Source: an uncultured Sphingomonas sp.
GTDB taxonomy: Bacteria > Pseudomonadota > Alphaproteobacteria > Sphingomonadales > Sphingomonadaceae
Direction of reading: 5' to 3'
Assembly: GCA_913775975.1 (NCBI GenBank)
Contig: CAJYLQ010000005.1
Coordinates: forward strand, 62,001 to 126,000
DNA length: 64,000 bases
This document shows, in pieces, positions 59,412 to 64,000 of this stretch. A program made the translations under genes and the position numbers. Below the pieces are notes generated by a model. The model searched no databases and was not told where the DNA came from. It saw only the letters and a program-made list of their open reading frames with translations. Within the stretch, counting starts at the first letter, position 1. Each line of letters begins with the position of its first letter.

Positions 59412-60527
59412 TCAGGCGTGATCGATGACGAGGCCCTGGACCTCGTTCGCCACATCCTCGAACCGATCCACCACACGTTCCAGATGGCTGTAGATTTCGC
59501 GCCCAATGATGAAGCCCATGGCGTCGTCGCGCCGGGCAGCGAACAGCGCGCGCAGGCCCGCCTCGTGGATCTCGTCCGCCTTCCCCTCGATCGCGATCAG
59601 CCGGCCGGTCAGCTCGTTCAGCCGGTCGCCATTGCGATTGATCGAGCGGAGCAGCGGCATCGCCTCCGCCGTGATGCGCGCGGCTTCCACGATGATGCCG
59701 GCCATGTCGCGCATCTCCGGCTCGAAGGTGGTGACGCCATAGAGCGCGATGGTGCTGGCGGTCTGGTTCATCTGGTCGATCGCGTCGTCCATCACGCCGA
59801 TCAGCTCGATGATCGCGCTGCGGTCGAACGGGGTGACGAACACGCGCCGAACGTCCTGCAGCACGTCGCGGGTGATCTCGTCCGCCTGATGCTCAAGGCT
59901 GATGATGGCCTCGATCTGCGTTCCCAGCGCCTCGCCGCCGACCTGGAACAACCGGGCCAGAGCGTCCGCGCCGCCGACCAGCGTACCCGCATGCGCCTCG
60001 AACTGGTCGAAGAAGCGACCCTGCTTCGGCAGCAGCGATTGAAACCAGCCCAACATCGGTATGCGTCTCCCCAATCCCTGCCGGATGGCCGGAATCATGT
60101 CTTGCAGCGCCGCCGATGGCGCAGGTGGCGCGCGAAATCCAGCGATCAAAGCGCCAAGCTCCGCTTCATCGACCGCTGCGGCGGCATCCGGCAGGGAGAA
60201 CCAGCGCCTCTGTCGCTGGCGTACTTCCGGAAAGGAGGCATGTTCCTCCACCACCGCCAGCGGATAAAGCGTCACCCGCGCCGGCAGCGTTCCCCGCCGC
60301 CGCCGCTTGTCATAGGTATAGTCGCCCAGCGGGGCCGGGCACGGAAAGCCGCGCACCCCCGCCTCTTCCCACGCCTCCACGGCGGCGGCGTCATGCTGCG
60401 ACAGGCCGGGCATCAGATGCCCCTTCGGCACGACCCAGCGACCGGTGTCGCGCGACGTCACCAGCAGCACCGTGGCGGTGCCGTCTGCGGCGATGCGATA
60501 GGGCAAGGCGCCGATCTGGCGGATCAT
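59412..60527 (-). CDS. Nudix hydrolase-DUF47 fusion protein
   Basis: 371 residues in one frame. Residues 1-135 are a Nudix domain: RWVVPKGHLMPGLSQHD then AWEEAGVRG, followed by YDKRRRRGTLPARVTLYPL and RQRRWFSLPDAAAAV, as in diphosphoinositol-polyphosphate-type Nudix enzymes. Residues 158-371 are DUF47 (PhoU-like), starting MLGWFQSLLPKQGRFFDQF; its own ATG at 60056 could give a separate 214-residue product. The Nudix box is incomplete (Leu and Val at two usual Glu and Arg places). DUF47 proteins modulate PiT transporters, which fits the next gene. Confidence 0.87.
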   Translation of the reverse strand: MIRQIGALPYRIAADGTATVLLVTSRDTGRWVVPKGHLMPGLSQHDAAAVEAWEEAGVRGFPCPAPLGDYTYDKRRRRGTLPARVTLYPLAVVEEHASFPEVRQRQRRWFSLPDAAAAVDEAELGALIAGFRAPPAPSAALQDMIPAIRQGLGRRIPMLGWFQSLLPKQGRFFDQFEAHAGTLVGGADALARLFQVGGEALGTQIEAIISLEHQADEITRDVLQDVRRVFVTPFDRSAIIELIGVMDDAIDQMNQTASTIALYGVTTFEPEMRDMAGIIVEAARITAEAMPLLRSINRNGDRLNELTGRLIAIEGKADEIHEAGLRALFAARRDDAMGFIIGREIYSHLERVVDRFEDVANEVQGLVIDHA

Positions 60528-60597
60528 CGCGGGCCAGAGTGCGCTTCGATCGCAGAACTTTCAACGCCGAAGCCCGGGGCCCGGGCGGCGAACGTGG

Positions 60598-62031
60598 TCA
60601 GCCCGGCGGTCGGCGCAGCCGCAGGCGGCGGAACAGGCCGCGCTTCGACAGTTGCTCGAACATCTCGTCCGGCCCCTCGGGATCCAGCACCTCGTTGTCG
60701 GCGAGCCAGGTTTCGACGGCGGTCAGGTCCGGCACCTCATAGGGGACCAGCGTCTTACCCGCGCCGCGCATCCGCTCGATCGTCTTGATCAGCGAGCCGG
60801 TTTCCTGGATCAGCGCCGCGACCGCCTCTCGCGTGGCGCCCAGATGCTCGGCGATCAGGCCGTCGCGAATCACCGCGATACAGGCGGCCTGCGCATCGTT
60901 GGCGGCGGTGATCGAAAGGTCGCATTCCGTATCCAGCCGCAGCGAGCGGTTGTTGACGTTGCTGGACCCCAGCCGAAGCACCCGCCCGTCCGCGATCAGG
61001 ATCTTGGCGTGGCAATAGATGGGCGTGCCGCCCGCCGTAATCGGATGATATAGGCGCAGCCGCCCGTGCCGGTCCCGCCGCCGCAACGCGGTGACGAGCC
61101 GCGCGCGCGCCGTGTCCATCGCCAGCGGCTCCAGCCACCCTTGCGCGCTGACCGGATTGATTATGACGATCTCGGGCCCGTCCGCCTCGTCCAGCCGGCG
61201 CGCGATCGCTTCCGCGATCCGGCGGGAGGCGAAATACTGGCTTTCGATATAGATGCTGTGCCGCGCCGAGCCGATCTGCGCCAAAAACAGCGCCTCGCTT
61301 TCATGCGCGGCGGGCTGGTCCGGCATATCGGGCAGCGTGCGGGCGATGCCGACATCGACATCGGTGAAATCTACGGGCAACCCCTCCGGCCAGCAGGGCG
61401 GCAGCCCCTCGGCGGCGGGGAGCAGGCGCGTCTTGCCGCCGGCAAGCGCCCAGCGTTCGCGAAACAGCTCACCCAGCGCATGGGCGACCGGGCCCTGCAC
61501 CGCGCTGATCGCGTCGTGCCACGGCTTGTAGGGCTGACCATTGGGCTGGCGACGGCCCGGCTCGTCATCGCGGTGTGCGCGCGTGTCCCAGCGCTCGCCG
61601 GTCATGTCGATGCCGCCGCAAAAGGCGAAACCGTCGTCGATGATGACGATCTTCTGGTGATGCGATGCGCCGGTCGGGTGATGCCCGTCGAGCAGGGTGT
61701 GGATGCGCGGATGCGCCATCCATTTGAGGACGGTGAAGATGGTCGATCCGCGTGCCAGCGTCTTCAGCGCGCCCAGATCCCAGCGCAGCAGGAACACCTC
61801 AAGCGCGGGATTGCGGCGGACGAGGTCGTAGATGAACTGACCGACCGGCTCGTTCGGGGCGGCATCGTGATCGAGCACGATGCGCGCGTCGAAATCCCAT
61901 CCGATCAACAGGATGCGCCGTTTCGCCTGCAGCATCGCGCGGCGGGCGTAGCGAAAATAATCCTCCGCATCGACGATCACCGTCATGCGGCTGGCCTGCT
62001 CGATCCGCCAGACAGTCTCTCCCGGCTTCAT
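60598..62031 (-). CDS. Phospholipase D-like protein (cardiolipin synthase family)
   Basis: 477 residues with two HKD motifs: His125 and Lys127 in HHQKIVIID, and His341 and Lys343 in CHAKILIADGRV with GSSNVNNRS. Between them are the usual GGIDMTGERWD and IYIESQYFASRRI blocks. No membrane helix, so it is like phospholipase D rather than the helical Cls; substrate may be phospholipids. Start at 62031; an upstream ATG at 62088 would add 19 residues. Upstream of the Nudix-DUF47 gene by 70 bases. Confidence 0.9.
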   Translation of the reverse strand: MKPGETVWRIEQASRMTVIVDAEDYFRYARRAMLQAKRRILLIGWDFDARIVLDHDAAPNEPVGQFIYDLVRRNPALEVFLLRWDLGALKTLARGSTIFTVLKWMAHPRIHTLLDGHHPTGASHHQKIVIIDDGFAFCGGIDMTGERWDTRAHRDDEPGRRQPNGQPYKPWHDAISAVQGPVAHALGELFRERWALAGGKTRLLPAAEGLPPCWPEGLPVDFTDVDVGIARTLPDMPDQPAAHESEALFLAQIGSARHSIYIESQYFASRRIAEAIARRLDEADGPEIVIINPVSAQGWLEPLAMDTARARLVTALRRRDRHGRLRLYHPITAGGTPIYCHAKILIADGRVLRLGSSNVNNRSLRLDTECDLSITAANDAQAACIAVIRDGLIAEHLGATREAVAALIQETGSLIKTIERMRGAGKTLVPYEVPDLTAVETWLADNEVLDPEGPDEMFEQLSKRGLFRRLRLRRPPG

Positions 62032-62274
62032 CCCGTCTCCCCCTATGCCGGCAGCCGGCCCGGCACCGTGATCTTGCGCCATCGCCATGCCCGCTTCGCA
62101 ACGGCTTGGCAAACCACGCGGATGCCGGATCGGTTGCGCCGCCTGCGCGCGAACGCGCCTGCACGGGATCTGCACGACGCCTTCGCCGAAGCTGCGGAAC
62201 GGCCGCGACAGGCCTGCGCAGCGCCGCCCTAGACGAGGCGCTCCATCACAACTTTGGCAGGGAGCGTCGGACGC

Positions 62275-63762
62275 GTGCGATTTACCTTCATCCTCAAGAT
62301 CGCCGCGACGGCGGCGCTGGTCGCGCTGGCCGACAGATGGTTACTCGACGGCAATGGCGGGATCGCGATCGGCCTGATGGCTACGGCGTGGCTGATCGCC
62401 CTTGGCGTAACGCGACGCGATGTCCGCCGCAGCCGGGCGGCCCGTATCGCCCTGGTCTGCGCGGCGGCGCTGGCGGCGGCGCTGTTCGACGATCCGGGAC
62501 TGCTTGGCTGGATCATGTTCTGGTGCGCGCTGTCGATGGCCGCGCTGCTGCCGCGCGCCGCGCAGTTCGACGATGCGTGGCGCTGGGGCATCAGGCTGGG
62601 GCTGCACGCGTTGGCCGGGATCGGCCGACCCGTGCAGGATGTGGGACGCCTGATCCGCGCGCGAAGGGGGAAGCGCCGGTCGTTGGGCGCGACGGCGGCG
62701 CTGCTGGCACTGCCGCTGGTCGGGGGTGCGATCTTCGTCACGCTGTTCGCGGCGGCCAATCCGCTGATCGAGAAGGCGCTGGCCGCGATCCAGATGCCCG
62801 GCACTTTAAGGATCGTCATGTGGCTGTTCCTGGCCTTCTGTATCTGGCCCAGCCTGCGCCCGCATCCGGCGGTGATGCGCTGGACGGAAAACCTGCCCGA
62901 TCCCGAGCCCCGGCTGCCCGGCGCGTCGCTGCCGTCGGTGCTGATCGCACTGGCCGTGTTCAACGCGCTGTTCGCCGTCCAGAATGCGCTCGACATCGCA
63001 TATCTGTGGAGCGGGGGACCGCTGCCGGACGGGATGAGCCAGACCGAATATGTCCATCGCGGCGCCTATCCGCTGATCGGCACCGCGCTGATTGCGGGCG
63101 TGATGGCGCTCGCGATGCTGCGTCCGGGCAGTGCGGCGGCGGCGGATCGGCGGGCGCGGGGGCTGGTGATCCTGTGGGTCGCGCAGAACCTGATCCTCGT
63201 CGCGTCCAGCGTGCTCAGGACGCTGGACTATATCCAAGCATCGATGCTGACGGAGTGGCGGATCGCCGCGTTGCTGTGGATGGGCCTCGTCGCGCTGGGC
63301 CTCGTGCTGATCGGCTGGCGGATCTGGGCCGGAAGGAGCGCGCGCTGGCTCATCAACCGCAATGCGCTGGCGGCGGCGATCGTGCTGGGCGCGGGGTGCG
63401 TGCTCGATTTCGGGGCGATCGCGGCGACGTGGAACGTGCGGCATCAGGCGCCCGACCACATCGACCTGTGCTATCTGAACGGGGTCGGCGAAGGCGCATT
63501 GCTGCCGCTGATCGATCTGGAGCGGCGGCCGATGTCGGCGGAGACGCGCGCGCGGGTCCGCCATATCCGCGATACGATATACGACGATCTCTACACCGGG
63601 CAGCAATATTGGTCGCACTGGACCCCGCGCGGCGCGCGGCGACTGGCGGCGGCCTATCCGGTGCTGGGCAAGCCCCGGCCGGAGCCCGACCTGCCGGCGG
63701 GCGCATGGTGGAACTGCGACGGCAGCATCGGGCGTGAGCCCGCCCCCACCACGACCCCTTGA
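62275..63762 (+). CDS. DUF4173 multi-pass membrane protein
   Basis: 495 residues with about twelve hydrophobic helices, first at about 8-27 after GTG at 62275, which follows an AGGGAG ribosome-binding site. Middle block FNALFAVQNALDIAYLWSGG and PEGMSQTEYVHRGAYPL-like LPDGMSQTEYVHRGAYP identify the DUF4173 region; the C-terminal third is soluble and probably extracytoplasmic. Function unknown. A TTG at 62254 in frame is another possible start. Diverges from the phospholipase D-like gene. Confidence 0.87.
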   Translation: MRFTFILKIAATAALVALADRWLLDGNGGIAIGLMATAWLIALGVTRRDVRRSRAARIALVCAAALAAALFDDPGLLGWIMFWCALSMAALLPRAAQFDDAWRWGIRLGLHALAGIGRPVQDVGRLIRARRGKRRSLGATAALLALPLVGGAIFVTLFAAANPLIEKALAAIQMPGTLRIVMWLFLAFCIWPSLRPHPAVMRWTENLPDPEPRLPGASLPSVLIALAVFNALFAVQNALDIAYLWSGGPLPDGMSQTEYVHRGAYPLIGTALIAGVMALAMLRPGSAAAADRRARGLVILWVAQNLILVASSVLRTLDYIQASMLTEWRIAALLWMGLVALGLVLIGWRIWAGRSARWLINRNALAAAIVLGAGCVLDFGAIAATWNVRHQAPDHIDLCYLNGVGEGALLPLIDLERRPMSAETRARVRHIRDTIYDDLYTGQQYWSHWTPRGARRLAAAYPVLGKPRPEPDLPAGAWWNCDGSIGREPAPTTTP

Positions 63763-63779
63763 CCGGATCGAGGATTGCC

Positions 63780-64000
63780 ATGATCCCCTGCCCCATGCCG
63801 CGCACGATCCTGATCGCCGACGACGATCCGCATATCCGCCAGCTGCTGGTCTTCGCGCTCTCCAAGGCGGGGCTCGACACGATCGAGGCGGAGGATGGCG
63901 AGGCGGCGCTGGCCACCGCACGCGATCGCGCACCCGACCTGATCGTGCTGGACATCAATATGCCGCGCATGGACGGGATCGAGGTATGCCGCCGCCTGCG
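63780..64000 (+). CDS. Response regulator, partial at window end
   Basis: First 73 residues of a receiver domain: acidic pair in ILIADDDPHIR and phospho-acceptor Asp in LIVLDINMPRMDG. The start may be 63780 or the ATG at 63795. The type of output domain lies outside the window. It follows the DUF4173 gene by 17 bases, so probably shares its transcript. Confidence 0.9.
   Translation, partial: MIPCPMPRTILIADDDPHIRQLLVFALSKAGLDTIEAEDGEAALATARDRAPDLIVLDINMPRMDGIEVCRRL

Overview
The window reads as chromosomal DNA of a GC-rich alphaproteobacterium of the order Sphingomonadales, most likely Sphingomonas or a close relative. The evidence is a chvI-chvG-hprK-rapZ-EIIA-ptsH operon divergent from ATP-dependent pckA, a DivL/CckA pair of cell-cycle kinases, the AmgK/MurU peptidoglycan-recycling pair, and many exported hydrolases of the M2, M13, M28 and GH2 families typical of sphingomonads. 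These assignments come from reading protein motifs; no database search was possible.

Layout. 1-4403 (minus): divL, tsaE, amgK and murU (murU cut by the window edge), each joined to the next by a 4-base ATGA overlap. 4540-6665 (minus): ahcY behind a perfect 20-bp palindrome, then yqgE. 6732-9322 (plus): peroxiredoxin, AMP nucleosidase and a Lys/Ala/Pro-rich membrane-anchored protein. 9363-14526 (minus): SIMPL protein, M2 peptidase, alpha/beta hydrolase, pckA. 14703-19007 (plus): chvI, chvG, hprK, rapZ, EIIA-Man, HPr, a signalling and regulatory PTS operon without a sugar permease. 19131-25460: rRNA methyltransferase, solitary ATPase, rmuC, def, recR, fmt, truA. 25457-34385 (minus): RlmD-like methyltransferase, nnrDE, ilvD, acyltransferase, single-domain response regulator, cckA. 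34538-39498 (minus): M13 peptidase, DUF2062 protein, smpB, an unidentified gene, dapA. 39576-43290 (plus): slt, greB, a small acidic protein, a NYN/LOTUS protein. 43529-45208 (minus): ettA. 45373-47224 (plus): M28 peptidase and a heptad-repeat lipoprotein. 47338-47534: tRNA-Ile2 (or Met) and tRNA-Pro.

47517-52721 is a small genomic island in the 3' end of tRNA-Pro(TGG). An exact 20-bp copy of the tRNA end lies at 52702-52721. The island carries the first part of an integrase joined out of frame to a helicase-nuclease that has lost its P-loop, so it looks decayed and unable to move itself. It also carries an intact, tightly overlapped three-gene operon of visibly lower GC: a ParA-type ATPase, a 126-residue protein and a 248-residue protein. 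I know no described system with this composition, and it is the best candidate here for something new.

52978-64000: GH2 beta-galactosidase (minus); a small plus-strand operon with an LprI-like membrane protein, a phosphoesterase and a membrane protein; then on the minus strand a phospholipase D-like protein, a Nudix-DUF47 fusion and a PiT phosphate transporter. A DUF4173 membrane protein and a response regulator cut by the window end follow on the plus strand.

The core genes connect cell-cycle control (DivL, CckA), envelope stress and carbon signalling (ChvG/ChvI, HprK, HPr, EIIA, RapZ), gluconeogenesis (pckA), envelope turnover and recycling (Slt, AmgK, MurU) and translation quality (EttA, SmpB, Def, Fmt, TruA).
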